From Alitta virens (lineage: Eukaryota; Annelida; Polychaeta; Phyllodocida; Nereididae), in assembly GCA_932294295.1 (NCBI GenBank), contig OW028579.1:28965250-29029249 (forward strand): a stretch of DNA of 64,000 nt, in the 5' to 3' direction. The notes under the pieces were generated by a model, which was not told the origin of the DNA, ran no database searches, and saw nothing but the letters and a program-made list of their open reading frames with translations. The first letter of the stretch is position 1, and the number at the start of each line of letters is the position of its first letter. Positions 35,829 through 48,350 of this stretch are shown here, piece by piece. The position numbers and the translations under genes were made by a program.

Positions 35829-36358
35829 GTGTATGTTGTTGATGGACACATTGATGAAAGTAATGATGATGAATCACCTGTATTATATAAACATTCACCA
35901 TATTGTGATGGCAAATCCCTGATTGATTTGATACAGAGTAAGAAAGATACATTTACCATACTTAGCCGTAATTGTCAGTCTCTACATGCGAAGTTTGATT
36001 TATTGAAAATTTACCCTTGACATTTTACTCTCTAATGATTGTGAATTTAGTGCTGTTTGTCTCCAGGAAACTTGGTTGAATGAACGACATGATCTGTCTC
36101 TTTTAAAGCTTAATGGATATAACCTAGTGACAAAATTACCCTCATGCAGTGTACATTCTGGAGTTTGCATTTACCTTCACGACAACTTCGACTATAGGAT
36201 ATTAGATATAGCTGATAATTCAGATATTAAGGATGGGCAGTTTATTGAAATATGCATTAATAATTATGATGACAATAGCAATGTTTTGATACCTCATAAG
36301 AAACTAATCATAGGCAGTATATATCGATTGATATATAAATTGATCTAAATCTTCAATC
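35829..36358 (+). pseudogene. endonuclease relic, array unit 5
   Basis: DLIQSK and IGSIYR forms as in units 2 and 3, but CCTTGACATTTT as in units 1 and 4 at the frameshift. Confidence 0.65.
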
Positions 36359-36771
36359 CAAGTCTATGAATTTGGCTGTAATGCAATTATTGTACATATT
36401 TTAACACTCCCTAAAAAATTTTCTCACCTGTTGTCTCATTTCATCACTATGAGACACTCTCTGCCACCCCCACCCCCCACAATTCTCTGCCCCCCCCCCC
36501 CTAAATCTCTCTCTTTCTTCCTTGTCCTATTTACTGTGTTTTCTCGATTAGGTACTACAAGCCTGGCCTATTGGAGACCCGGCTAGCAATCAAGAAAATA
36601 TGGTAATGTCTGCAATATATGTTAATGCGCTAATAGGTGCATTCAATCACTGATATTTGGAGACACCTGGTGGATATCGCTGCAGTTAGTGCCTGAAGAT
36701 TTTTAAAATAGCTTGTATTGCAGCTGGTATTGCAACAGCGATCTAAACAGAAATAAGTCCTGTGGATCTCT

Positions 36772-36869
36772 GAGTCGGCATTGCCAAAGGGGTTACTTCG
36801 TACAAAGAACCCTTGATTCGCTTGCAAGTCTGTTCCCACTTGAACTCCTGGTGCTATCTGACTCTTTTT
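36772..36869 (+). ncRNA. vault-RNA-like gene, subfamily A', unit 5
   Basis: Same RNA as the other A' copies, with intact T5. Confidence 0.68.
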
Positions 36870-37069
36870 GTCTGCATGATATTGATAAATTATATGAAAT
36901 GTATACATATGATTGCCACTAATTTGTTAAATTGTAAGCATGAAACAAATAATGATGCACTTAGCTACAGCTGGGTCATAGGTTCAAATCCCACTGTAAG
37001 AGGTAAGATAAAAATCGAGATAGAGATAAAGATAGAAAGATAAAATTAGATAAGATTGAGAAAGGTTAA

Positions 37070-37508
37070 GCCCATTGCACACGGGAATCACATATGATGG
37101 CATCACATGTGATGGCATCACAACCCCTTCTTGTGATGCCAGCATAATGTGCTGCACACGGAGATGGACCCCATGACAGAGTCACAACCCCTCACTAGCC
37201 ATTATGGAGTTGTTGCAAACTAGGGTTGCTGTATTCTAGGTCAAGTCAAAACCCCTCGCATCTGATTGGCTATTAGCAGGCCAGGCCCCTGTGATCACGG
37301 CATAAACTGCTGCACACGGGGTTTGCATCATGGAAAGTCTCTGATTTCATCATGGATTATCTAGCAGTGCTAGATACCCATGATCTCGTCACAAGTCATA
37401 TGTGACGCGATCATAGTCTGCTGCACACAGGAAAATTTGGTCATGAGAAGGGGTTATGACCAAATCATATGTGATCACGGCATTGAAAAACTCTCGTGTG
37501 CAATGGGC
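37070..37508. mobile_element. 439-bp TTAA MITE, unit 5
   Basis: Termini as in unit 1; interior GCATTGAAAAAC as in unit 4. Confidence 0.78.
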
Positions 37509-37783
37509 TTAAGAATCATAAGATACAGATAACATAAGATCAGAATAAGATAACATAAGAGCTCATAAAGTAGAGATAGGAAGAAGATACGATTTATAGA
37601 TAATATAATTTAATCTAGCTAACTCATCTCCCCATTAATTTCTCATCCCACCTATTCATTTCATTGTGATCTCATTTCTCACCCTATCTCTCTACCTGGC
37701 TCTATTTACCATATTTTCTCAATCAAGAAAATACAGCAATAGCTTTTAATGCTCTAATAAAACAGTAGGTGGGTTCAATCACT

Positions 37784-37932
37784 GATATTTGGAGACACTT
37801 GGTGGATATTGCTGCAGTTAGTGTCTGCAGATTCTATAAATAGCTTTTGTGCAATGTTATATGTTAGGGTATTTGTTACATAATGTTATCTTATTATAAG
37901 GATCTAACCAGACATTTGTCCCTTGGATATCG
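37784..37932 (+). promoter_or_regulatory. B upstream block with an extended TATA-to-RNA spacer
   Basis: The block ends TTCTATAAATAGC, then TTTTGTGCA is followed by a foreign stretch (37853-37897) before AAGGATCTAACC resumes. The stretch is the reverse complement, with small changes, of the AACATA-rich sequence downstream near 38205-38250. The TATA-like word is now about 95 bases from the RNA start instead of about 65. Confidence 0.65.
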
Positions 37933-38031
37933 GAGTCGGCGTGGCCAAAGGGGTTACTTCGTACACAAGAATCCTTGATAAGCATTCAAATCTGTTCAAC
38001 CTGAACCCCTGGCGCTATCCAGCTCTTTTTT
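37933..38031 (+). ncRNA. vault RNA gene, subfamily B, unit 5
   Basis: RNA intact; GGATATCGGAG replaces GGATCTCGGAG just before it. Transcription may be altered by the longer spacer. Confidence 0.72.
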
Positions 38032-39576
38032 GCATGATATTAAATAATAATCATGAAATTTGCATGATTACCACTGAACTGTTAAATTGCGAGCATGAAT
38101 CATGTATTCATGTGTGCACTTACGGCTCTACAGTTTGGTCATTGGTTCAAATCCCACCACAAGACGAGTTAAGATATTACCGTAAAAGAAGATATTTTTT
38201 AAGACAAGATAAGATAACATTATGTAACAAATAACCTAACATATAACATTACATACATAACATGACATATAACATAACATAATATGAGACAGAGATAACT
38301 AAAATTGATAAAACAACTTGTGAGAAAATGCTTTATTGTCTTAGCATGCATATACAATGGTTACATGTGAGAAATGAAGAAATTTACACCCGAAAATGTC
38401 AATTTACAAGGAGGCCATGAAATTTGCATGATTACCACTGAACTGTTAAGTTGCGAGCATGAATCATGTATTCATGTGTGCACTTACGGCTCTACAGTTT
38501 GGTCGTTGGTTCAAATCCTACCACAAGACGAGTTAAGATAGAAGTTTTAAGATAAGTAACAATCAACATAAGATAAGATTCTTACCGTAAAAGAAGATAT
38601 TTTTTAAGACAAGATAAGATAACATAAGATAACATTACGTAACAAATAACCTAACATATAACATTACATACATAACATGACATATAACATAACATAATAT
38701 GAGACAGAGATAACTAAAATCGATAAAACAACTTGTGAGAAAATGCTTTATTGTCTTAGCATGCATATACAATGGTTACATGTGAGAAATGAAGAAATAT
38801 ACACCCGAAAATGTCAATGTACAATGAGGCCAAGTTGCATATAACATTTATGTTGTACATAACATTTTTATTTCTCTCCACAGAAAATCCTTGCCAAATG
38901 TCACTAACTCTTTCAAGATATCTGTGTATTTCAAATATTTATGGGCATATCATTCCATCAATCCAAATTTAAGCTATCTGCAAAATAATATTTCAAAATT
39001 ATAAGGTGGCCCCTCAGAAGCGACATATAATTATCTTTGAGCAGTCTCCTTGCCTCTTTTTGTCACCGGCTTTCCCCATGGGGCTAATAAATTCTTTGTC
39101 ATTGTTATCATTGTCACTGTCATCATTGTCATTGTCGTCATCGCCATTGTCATCATTCTTATTGTCATCATTGGATTGATATGACATCTGGAGCAGCTCT
39201 CTCTGCTCTTGAGTTTAGGTTTGAAGTCTATGAATTTGGCTGTAATGCAAATATTGTACATGTTTTAACCCTCCCTACAAATTTTTAATGTTACATCTAT
39301 TGATTCTCGATCATCTCACCTGTTGTCTCATCACTATGATACTCTCTGCCCCCTCCCCCCCCCCCAATCTCTCTCTTTTCCTTGTCCTATTTACTGTGTT
39401 TTCTCGATTAGGTACTACAAGCCTGGTTATTGGAGACCCTGCTAGCAATCAATTAAATAATGTTGAAGACACCTGGTGGATGTTGCTGCAGTTAGTGCCT
39501 GCAGATTCTTAAATAGCTTGTATTGCAGCTTATATTGCAACACAGATCTACACAGAAATAAGTCCTGTGGATCTCT

Positions 39577-39670
39577 GAGTCGGCGTTACCAAAGGGGTTA
39601 CTTCGTTGAATCCTTAACAGACACATAAGACAATTCTTAAAGCACACCCCTGGTGCTATCTGGCTCTTTT
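39577..39670 (+). ncRNA. vault-RNA-like copy, subfamily C, weakened
   Basis: Box A is TTACCAAAGGGG and the 3' part TGGTGC, so the inner GCG pairs only through a G-U. The upstream block is shortened (ATGTTGAAGACACCTGG), losing GATATTTGG. Probably a decaying copy. Confidence 0.55.
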
Positions 39671-39962
39671 GATGATGACTATATTTTCTTAATAACAATT
39701 AAGATAATATGTCTAAAAATAGGCCCGCAGTAGGCATAGATATTCATATTTAATTCTAGTATATGCGATAAATAAAGAAATATCTAAATAACCATGCATT
39801 TTTAGGTCGTGGATACGAATCCCCATGCTGATATAGTTAAAATCTAAAGGAAATATATGATAGGTCAGGGTGTGGTTTACGAAAGTCTCACAACATATAA
39901 ATATAGCCTTAGACTCTTTCTGTTAGCATTTTCATTGCTTATCACACAGTTGATTTAATAAG
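39671..39962. repeat. spacer with dispersed repeat, copy 2
   Basis: Non-coding stretch between a C gene and a reverse-transcriptase relic. Its right half (39824-39962) is related to 3899-4118, so it was probably captured from DNA like that on the left flank of the cluster. Confidence 0.5.
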
Positions 39963-41075
39963 AATTGAAAATATCGATGAATTTCATTTTTTAGGCATTA
40001 TTTAAGACAAGCATCTCTCTTAGAAGTCACATATCAACCACATTTGAAACAAATTATCTAAAGTAACAGCAGTATTGAATTAAATAAAACATATTCTACC
40101 AAAATATACATTAATTACTATGTTTTTACCTTACTTGAATTATGGGATTCTTTTGTGGAGATCTTGCAGTGAATCGAGGCTTCTTCAATCACATGTACTT
40201 AAATCACTGCATGAGTTGAAGTTGTGTCACAGGTTAGAAAACAATATGTTACTAATTTATTTCTACAACAATATTTTTATCAAAACTTCAGAGACCCATA
40301 ATGATTTAACTAGAAGAACAAATAACTATCAATTACCTGTATTCAAACATTCCTTCATTAAAAAGACTATTAGATATGGAATTCTACAAACTTTCAATAG
40401 TGCACTAAACATGATAAAACACAAAATTCTCACCCACAGCTTAAAACACTTTTCCAAAACTATCAAAAACCATTTCCTAGAGTCATACAGCAATAGATGT
40501 ATTATCATTCCATATGAAATCAACCAAATTTTCAGGAATTTCCCAGGTCACCCTCTCAGAATTGTCTGAAAAACTTCAGAGGTGGACATCTACCAGACTA
40601 ATGGGTAAATCTCAAATTTTAGGTCCATATCTGCAACCGTTTTTGAAAAACAGCCCTTTGAAATTTTATTAAATTTTAACTTTTTTTGCAAATGCATTTT
40701 TGTCCAAATTTGCACACTCATTACTTTACTGCTATTGCATGTGGAAGTTTGAAATTGAGTTTCTAGGGCCAACTTTTCCCATAGAACCTATAAATTGAGT
40801 CTAATTAAGTTTACCTTCAACTGTTTTGTCACAATATGGCTCTAAAAATGTAAATTTCTCCTATATTCTATAGTAATCTGAACACCAGTACATAATCACC
40901 CTCCCATGTCACTTACCTCATCTCTCATTTCAATGGTGGCCCCTCATAAGCGCTAGCTCTGCCAGCTTTAGGGGTCGCCGTCATCATAATTGCATCTTCT
41001 CATTCATAAATATAATTTGACATGTCCCTTTAATGTAAATTGTGAAAATAAATTGATCTAAATATTAAATCTAAG
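39963..41075 (+). pseudogene. non-LTR reverse transcriptase relic, copy 2 (5' truncated)
   Basis: Starts after the YADN motif region. The frame 40120-40569 is open for 149 codons to its stop and holds FLPYLNYGILLW and the conserved C-terminal tail of non-LTR reverse transcriptases. The least damaged of the four copies. 3' end AATAAATTGATCTAAATATT. Confidence 0.75.
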
Positions 41076-41472
41076 TCTATGAATTTGGCTGTAATGCAAT
41101 AATTGTACATGTTTTAACTCTCCCTACAAATTTTTATTATTACATCTATTGATTCTCGATCATCTTACCTGTTGTCTCATTTCATCACCGTGACACTCTC
41201 CCTCTATCTCTCTCTTTCTTCCTTGTCCTATTTACTGTGTTTTCTCGATTAGGTACTACAAGCCTGGCCTATTGGAGACCCGGCTAGCAATCAAGTAAAT
41301 ATGGTAATGTCTGTAATATATGGTAATGCGCTAATAGGTTGATTCAATCACTGATATTTGGAGACACCTGGTGGATATCGCTGCAGTTAGTGCCTGAGGA
41401 TTCTAAAAATAGCTTGTATTGCAGTTGTATTGCCACAGAGATCTAAATGGAAAAATAATCCTGTGGATCTCT

Positions 41473-41570
41473 GAGTCGGCGTGGCCAAAGGGGTTACTTC
41501 GTACCTAGAACCCTTGATTCACTCGCAAGTCTGTTTACACTTGAACCCCTGGCGCTATCTGACTCTTTTT
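41473..41570 (+). ncRNA. vault RNA gene, subfamily A
   Basis: Same as the copy at 14348 (GTTTACAC form), with upstream block and T5 terminator; follows a reverse-transcriptase relic as at 13.9 kb. Confidence 0.75.
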
Positions 41571-41604
41571 CTGCATGATATAGATAAATTATAATTATGA
41601 AATG

Positions 41605-43858
41605 AATATGATTATATATAATGAAACACTTAGCTACAGCTGGGTCATAGGTTCAAATCTCACTGCAAGAGATAAGATAAAGATAAGATTCAAGACGTTT
41701 TTATTTGATTATAGTAACGAAAAAAGCTAGAATCAGTGGTGTGGTATCATGAAGACAAATTGTGTCACTTGCATGGTGCCACCCCAGGAGTTACAGAGAG
41801 ACACATGCAAGCTCCATTCATCGTTAAATTTAACTATTATCAGATGATGATGGAGCTGATGATGATACATGATATGTAAATGATATGCTGATGATTATAT
41901 ATGATATGTATGCAGATATGACCTTGATTTGTTATGATTATGATGAAAAAAGAACTGTGTGACGTGCAGAGTAATCTCCCCCCCCCCCCCCTTCGCACCC
42001 TGTGAAGAATTTGACTTCAGTATGACCTCACACTGAGCTCAAAATATACTCACGGAGAGCTCACACGGAATACCTCAATGTAAGCTCATTTTGAAGCAAC
42101 GATTTGAACTAACAAGGTGAGGTCTCCCTGTGATTTCCCTATGAGTTTTATGCGAGTTTGCAAAAGTCACATGAGCTCCCTTTGAGCTTTCTATGAGTTA
42201 ACTAGGATCAAGTGAAACTCACAGTGTGCGCTTTCTGTGACCTTTCTGTGAAGTAGTATATTCAAAAAATAGGACAAACAAACATTATTTTCACATCCAA
42301 GATATGTTATTTAAAAAAACACATTTCCAAATACACAACAGTTATCATATATAAAGACATTGTACGTGTATTTACTAAGTGTATCTAATTTTAATATCAA
42401 GTATGATGAATGACTTAAATATGAATATGTTCATCAACTAAATAAACAATTTAAGTAAATTATATCAACAAATGTAGGTGGTTATTATGGTGTTTGTGTG
42501 CATTCTGCAGGGGATCCTTGTCTGAAGGGCCTGGGTTTCAGTAGATCATTAATGTAGATCCATGCATGCTGGACATTCTTGGTACTGTCATACACTGGGA
42601 TGCCAAAGTAGCTGTAGCTCTCCAGTCTCTCGTAGAGCACAAGAAAAGTCAGGCTCACACTCATGCAAGGATGTTATATAACTTTCAGATGTGATCAACC
42701 TGTCATAAAACCTTACATATAAAGGCATCTGCATTAAATACTAACCATAACAAATTCAGTCCATACATGTGCAGTTCCCATGAATTTAGGTTCTAGCTAA
42801 TAAAGTATTTAAAAGATTGCTAAGTACTTGCTATTCTAATCCTGCATTATAAGAGTCCTAGTTACTCCAAATCTCAAGCAAAAAACTGTAATCTACAGGC
42901 TTTTGTTAAAGTCTTCTTCCAAACAACTGACAGTTGAGTTCAACATTTTTGTACAGTTTCACCATGGGAAGGTCACAGCAAACTCACAGGGAGCTCACAG
43001 CATGAGTTCATGTGCTGAGGCTTTTGTGACCTTTCTGGGAGGTTTTTCTTAAGACCTCAAAATGTGGTATTCTTGTGACTTATCATGCCAAGTTCAAGTT
43101 CTTTTCAAGTTCTTTATTTGTAAGCATTAAACACTTACAGGATTATGTTTTAGAGTGGTGACATCACCTCTGTAAATGTATAAAAATATCCTAAAATTAC
43201 AAAGAAATAATATGAAAAAACAATTAAAAAATATAAATATAAACAAACTTAAAGATTAAGGAGAATGAAGAGAACATCACAGCAACCTCACCAAAAGCTC
43301 AAAGTGTGAGGTCTTGTGCTAAGGTTTCTGTGACCTTTCTGTTGATCATCTGTTGTGACCACGCAGTATGAGATTCATGTGAATCATCATGGAGTGGTCA
43401 TAATGATCTCACAGTGAGCTCAGAGTATGAGTTCATGAGCTGATGTCATTGTGACTTGTTTGTGAGGTCATCTGTAGAGCTCACAGCATGATGGGAGATG
43501 TCTTTCCAAATAATGACTTTCTTGGCCGGAAAATGCTTGGTATACATGGCATGTGAATTTCATACTAGAGTTTTTGGTGATTTTGCCTCTACATAAAGGT
43601 TTTGTGATAGAATATGCTGCTCTGGAAGATGTCTAAGTTCTTTGCAGGAAAATGCTTGGTATATATAGCATGTGACTTTCATAGAACAGTTCTTGGCGGT
43701 CTTATTTTCAAACAAACACGTAATTGTTGTATATTTTTGCAAGATAATGTTATTATTTGAAATGGCTTTCCAATTTCTTGGCAGGAAAATGCTTAGCATA
43801 CGTACTATGCCTAGCACATGACTTTCATACTTAAATTATTCATACCTTCAAATAACAA
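41605..43858. repeat. duplicated block alpha, copy 3 (truncated)
   Basis: Runs parallel to copy 1 up to the CTTCAAATAACAAT just before the plus-strand retroposon end, then breaks into the middle of a reverse-transcriptase relic at about 43859. Contains the decayed exon (42485-42627, CTAC acceptor) and the retroposon tail 43091-43273. Confidence 0.72.
42485..42640 (-). pseudogene. decayed terminal exon, copy 3
   Basis: Same in-frame tail as at 8376-8530 with one or two changes; acceptor AG is AC. Confidence 0.38.
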
Positions 43859-44475
43859 TTCCAGAACTATCAAAAGCCATTTCCTAGAGTCATACAGCAA
43901 TAGATGTATTATCATTCCATATGAAATCAACCAAATTTTCAGGTATTTCCCAGGTCACCCTCTCAGAATTGCCTGAAAAACTTCAGAGGTGGACATCTAC
44001 CAGACTAATGGGTAAATCTCAAATTTTAGGTCCATATCTGCAACCGTATTTGAAATTTTATTAAATTTTAACTTTTTTTGCAAATGTCTTTTTTTTTTTG
44101 TCCAACTTTGCACACTCATTACTTCACTGCTATTGCATGTAGAAGTTTGAAATTGAGTTTCTAGGGCCAACGTTTGCCATAGAACCTATAAATTGGGTCT
44201 AATTAAGTCTACCTTCAACTGTTTTGTCACAATATGGCTCTAAAAATGTAATTTCTCCTATATTTTATAGTAATCTGAACACCAGTACATAATCACCCTC
44301 CCATGTCATTTAACTCATCTCTCATTTCAATGGTGGCCCCTCTTAAACGCTAGCTCTGCCAGCTTGAGGGGACGCCATCATCATAATTGCATCTTCTCAT
44401 TCATAAATATAATTTGACATGTCCCTTTAATGTAAATTGTGAAAACAAGTTGATCTAAATATTAAATCTAAGTCT
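43859..44475 (+). pseudogene. non-LTR reverse transcriptase relic, copy 3 (3' end only)
   Basis: Begins inside the C-terminal coding part (CCAGAACTATCAAAAGCC) and continues through GGTGGCCCCTCTTAAACG to the 3' end. No catalytic region left. Confidence 0.65.
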
Positions 44476-44847
44476 ATGAATTTGGCTGTAATGCAATAAT
44501 TGTACATGTTTTAACTCTCCCTATAAATTTTTATTGTTACATCTATTGATTCTCGATCATCTCGCCTGTTGTCTCATTTCATCACTGTGACACTCTCCCT
44601 CTATCTCTCTCTTTCTTTCTCGATTAGGTACTACAAGCCTGGCCTATTGGAGACCCGGCTAGCAATCAAGTTAATATGGTAATGTCTGCAATATATGTTA
44701 ATGCGCTAATAGGTGCATTCAATCACTGATATTTGGAGACTCCTGGTGGATATCGCTGCAGTTAGTGCCTGAAGATTCTAAAAATAGCTTGCATTGCAGC
44801 TTGTATTGCAACAGAGATCTAAATAGAAATAATTCCTGTGGATCTCT

Positions 44848-44945
44848 GAGTCGGCGTGGCCAAAGGGGTTACTTCGTATCTAGAACCCTTGATTAACTCG
44901 CAAGTCTGTTCACACTTGAACCCCTGGCGCTATCTGACTCTTTTT
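44848..44945 (+). ncRNA. vault RNA gene, subfamily A
   Basis: Private changes TATCTAG and GATTAACTCG in the central loop; GTTCACAC as at 7368. Stems, box A and T5 unchanged. Confidence 0.75.
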
Positions 44946-44979
44946 CTGCATGATATAGATAAATTATAAATATGAAATA

Positions 44980-47900
44980 AATATGATTATATATAATGAA
45001 ACACTTAGCTACAGCTGGGTCACAGGTTCAAATCCCACTGCAAGAGATAAGATAAAGATAAGATTCAAGACGTTTTTATTTGATTATAGTAACGAAAAAA
45101 GCTAGAATCAGTGGTGTGGTATCATGAAGACAAATTGTGTAGCTTGCATGGTGCCACCCCAGGGGTTACAGAGAGACCCATGCAAGCTCCATTCATCATT
45201 AAATTTAACTATTATCAGATGATAATGGTGCTGATGATGATACATGATATGTAAATGATATGCTGATGATTATACATGATATGTATACAGATATGACCTT
45301 GATTTGTTAGGATTATGATGAGTATGACGTGCAGAGTAATCCCCCCCCCCCCCCCGCACTCTGTGAAGAATTTGACTTCAGTATGACCTCACACTGAGCT
45401 CAAAATATACTCACAGAGAGCTCACACGGAATACCTTAATGCAAGCTCATTTTGAAGCAACAAATGGAACTAACAAGGTGAGGGCACCCTGTGATTTCCC
45501 TATGAGTTTTCTGTGAGTTTGCAAAAGTCACACGAGCTCCCTTTGAGCTTTCTATGAGTTAACTAGGATCAAGTGAAACTCACAGTGTGCGCTTTCTGTG
45601 ACCTTTCTGTGAAGTAGTATATTCCAAAAATAGGACAAACAACCTTTATTTTCACATTCAAGATATGTTATTAAAAAAAAACACATTTCCAAATACACAA
45701 AAGTTATTGTATATAATGACATTATACGTGTATTTACTAAGTGCATCTTATTTTAAAATCCAGTATGATGAATGACTCAAATATTAATATGTTCATCAAC
45801 TAAATAAACAATTTTAGTAAATTATATCAACAAACGTAGGTGGTTCTTATGATGCTTGTGTGCACTCTGCAGGGGATCCTTATCTGAAGGGCCTGAGTTT
45901 CAGTAGCTCATCAATGTAGATCCATGCATGCTGGACATTCTTGGTACTGGGATGCCAAAGTAGCTGCAGCTCTCCAGTCTCTCCTAGAGCACAAGAAAAG
46001 TCAGGCTTACACTCATGCAAGGATGTTATAGAACTTTCAAATGTGATCAACCTGTCATAAATCCTTACATATAAAGGCATCTGCATTAAATACTAACCAT
46101 AACAAATTCAGTCCATACATGTGCAGTTTCCATGAATTTAGGTTCTACAGCTAATGAAGTATTTAAAAGATTGTTAAGTACTTACCATTCTAATCCTGCA
46201 TTATAAGAGTCCTAGTTACTCCAAATCTCAAGCAAAAAACTGTAATCTACAGGCTTTTGTTAAAGTCTTCTTCAAAACAACTTACAGTTGAGTTCAACAT
46301 TTTTGTACAGTTTCACCATGGGAAGGTCACAGCAAACTCAAAGGGAGCTCACAGCATGAGTTCATGTGCTGAGGCTTTTGTGACCTTTCTATGAGGTTTT
46401 TCTCAAGACCTCAAAATGTGGTATTCTTGTGACTTATCATGCCAAGGTCAAGTTCTTTTCAAGTTCTTTATTTATAAGCATTAAACACTTACAGGATTAT
46501 GTTTTAGAGTGGTGACATCACCTCTGTAAATGTATAAAAAATATCCTAAAATTACAAAGAAATAATATGAAAGCACAATTAAAAAATATAAATATAAACA
46601 AACTTAAAGATTAAGGAGAATGAAGAGAACATCACAGCAACCTCACAAAAAGCTCAAAGTGTGAGGTCTTGTGCTAAGGTTTCTGTGACCTTTCTGTTGA
46701 TCATCTGTTGTGACCATGCAGTATGAGATTCATGTGAATCATCATGGAGTGGTCACAATGATCTCACAGTGAGCTCAGAGTATGAGTTCATGAGCTGATG
46801 TCATTGTGACTTGTTTGTGAGGTCATCTGTAGAGCTCACAGCATGATGGAAGATGTCTTTCCAAATAATGACTTTCTTGGCAGGAAAATGCTTGGTATAC
46901 ATGGCATGTGAATTTCATACTAGAGTTTTTGGTGATTTTGCCTCTACATAAAGGTGCAAGTTTTGTGATAGAATATGCTGCTCTGGAAGATGTCTAAGTT
47001 CTTTGCAGGAAAATTCTTGGTATATATAGCATGTGACTTTCATAGAACAGTTCTTGGTGGTCTTATTTTCAAACAAACACGTAATTGTTGTATATTTTTG
47101 CAAGAGAATGTTATTATTTGAAATGGCTTTCCAATTTCTTGGCAGGAAAATGCTTGGTATACGTACTATGCCTAGCACATGACTTTCATACTTAAATTAT
47201 TCATACCTTCAAATAACAATGCAACTGTTCCTTAAGCTTTATAACTATCTTCATCATCTTCAATAATCATTTGAAAGAAGTTTATCATACATAAATAACT
47301 ATTATCATTCCCGTGATCGCATAATCATTTGCTGAGGTCTCTCTGGAACCTAGGTGGGCACTCGCTAGCATTACCCTCTGGTTTCTTAAGAGTGCTCTCC
47401 TGATCTGCCCATACATAATAATTGTAAATGAAATTTGTATTGTGCAATGAGCAGCAAATAAAGTTTCTTGAGTCTTGTATTTGATTTATTTAATGAAACC
47501 ATGAAAACTATGTGCATCTATTTTTTTCTTTTTTGCAAAGTGTGATGTGATTATAATCTCATGCTAGTATTTATGAAGTCATGTCTACATACAGGTGTCC
47601 CAAGGTCTCGAGCATGTCTGGTATTATAATTATGTACTTCACTATTTCTTACAAAAAATAATTAGGATATGAAATAAATTGGTAACATTTGTTTTTCTAA
47701 CTTGTATAAACTTGTACTGCTGTACTAAATACATGTCACTCAGCATTTGAGTTGAGTCAAACAGAACGCTTTTGTAGTTTGAACAGTCTCTCAGATAAAG
47801 ATCGAGATAGAGATAAAGATAGCGATAAAGATAAAATAAGATGAGATTTATTGAGAAAAGATAAGAATCATAAGATACGGGTAAAATAAGATCAGGATAA

Positions 47901-48251
47901 GATAAAAAAAAGAGCTCATAAAGATAGGAAGAAGATAAGATTTATAGATAATATAATTCAATAGCTAACGTATCTACCCATTAATATTTCATCCTACCTA
48001 TTGTCTCATTTCATTGTGATCTCATTTCCATCCCCATCTCTCTCCCTGGCTCTATTTACCATATTTTCTCAATCAAGAAAATACAGCAATAGCTATGAAA
48101 TGCTCTAATAAAACAGTAGGTGGGTTGAATCACTGATATTTGGAGACACTTGGTGGATATTGCTGCAGTTAGTGTCTGCAGATTCCATAAATAGCTTTTG
48201 TGCAGCAGATCCAGCAAGGATCCAACCAGACATTTGCCCCCTTGGATGTCG
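44980..48251. repeat. duplicated block alpha, copy 4
   Basis: Parallel to copy 1, more diverged at the start. Retroposon tail 46445-46628, plus-strand retroposon end 47191-47476. After that tail about 350 bases of satellite found in copies 1 and 2 are missing. Confidence 0.72.
45843..45983 (-). pseudogene. decayed terminal exon, copy 4, acceptor intact
   Basis: TTTTCTTGTGCTCTAG precedes GAGAGACTGGAGAGC, a good splice acceptor. A 10-base deletion (TTGGTACTGGGATG) breaks the frame, but KNVQHAWIYIDELLK is still readable. Confidence 0.4.
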
Positions 48252-48350
48252 GAGTCGGCGTGGTTAAAGGGGTTACTTCGTACACAAGAATCCTTGATAA
48301 GCATTCAAATCTGTTAAACCTGAACCCCTGGCGCTATCCAGCTCTTTTTT
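48252..48350 (+). ncRNA. vault RNA gene, subfamily B, altered box A
   Basis: Box A is TGGTTAAAGGGG for TGGCCAAAGGGG, and the box B position GTTAAACCT as at 11099. Stem and T6 intact. Confidence 0.68.

Larger units (their letters stand above)
35199..39370. repeat. tandem array unit 5 (about 4170 bp)
   Basis: Last unit. About 30 bases longer because of an insertion before its B gene. At the right edge CAATCTCTCTC continues into a subfamily C flank instead of a new AGGAGGCA junction, marking the array end. Confidence 0.85.

Noticed and set aside
18725..39370. CRISPR array
   Set aside because: Repeat units are about 4.1 kb and contain genes and transposons; no short repeat and spacer pattern.
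18725..39370. Array as a pure assembly error
   Set aside because: Units differ by scattered substitutions, C-tract lengths, a 95-base deletion in unit 1 and an insertion in unit 5, which a simple mis-join would not give; exact copy number is still uncertain.
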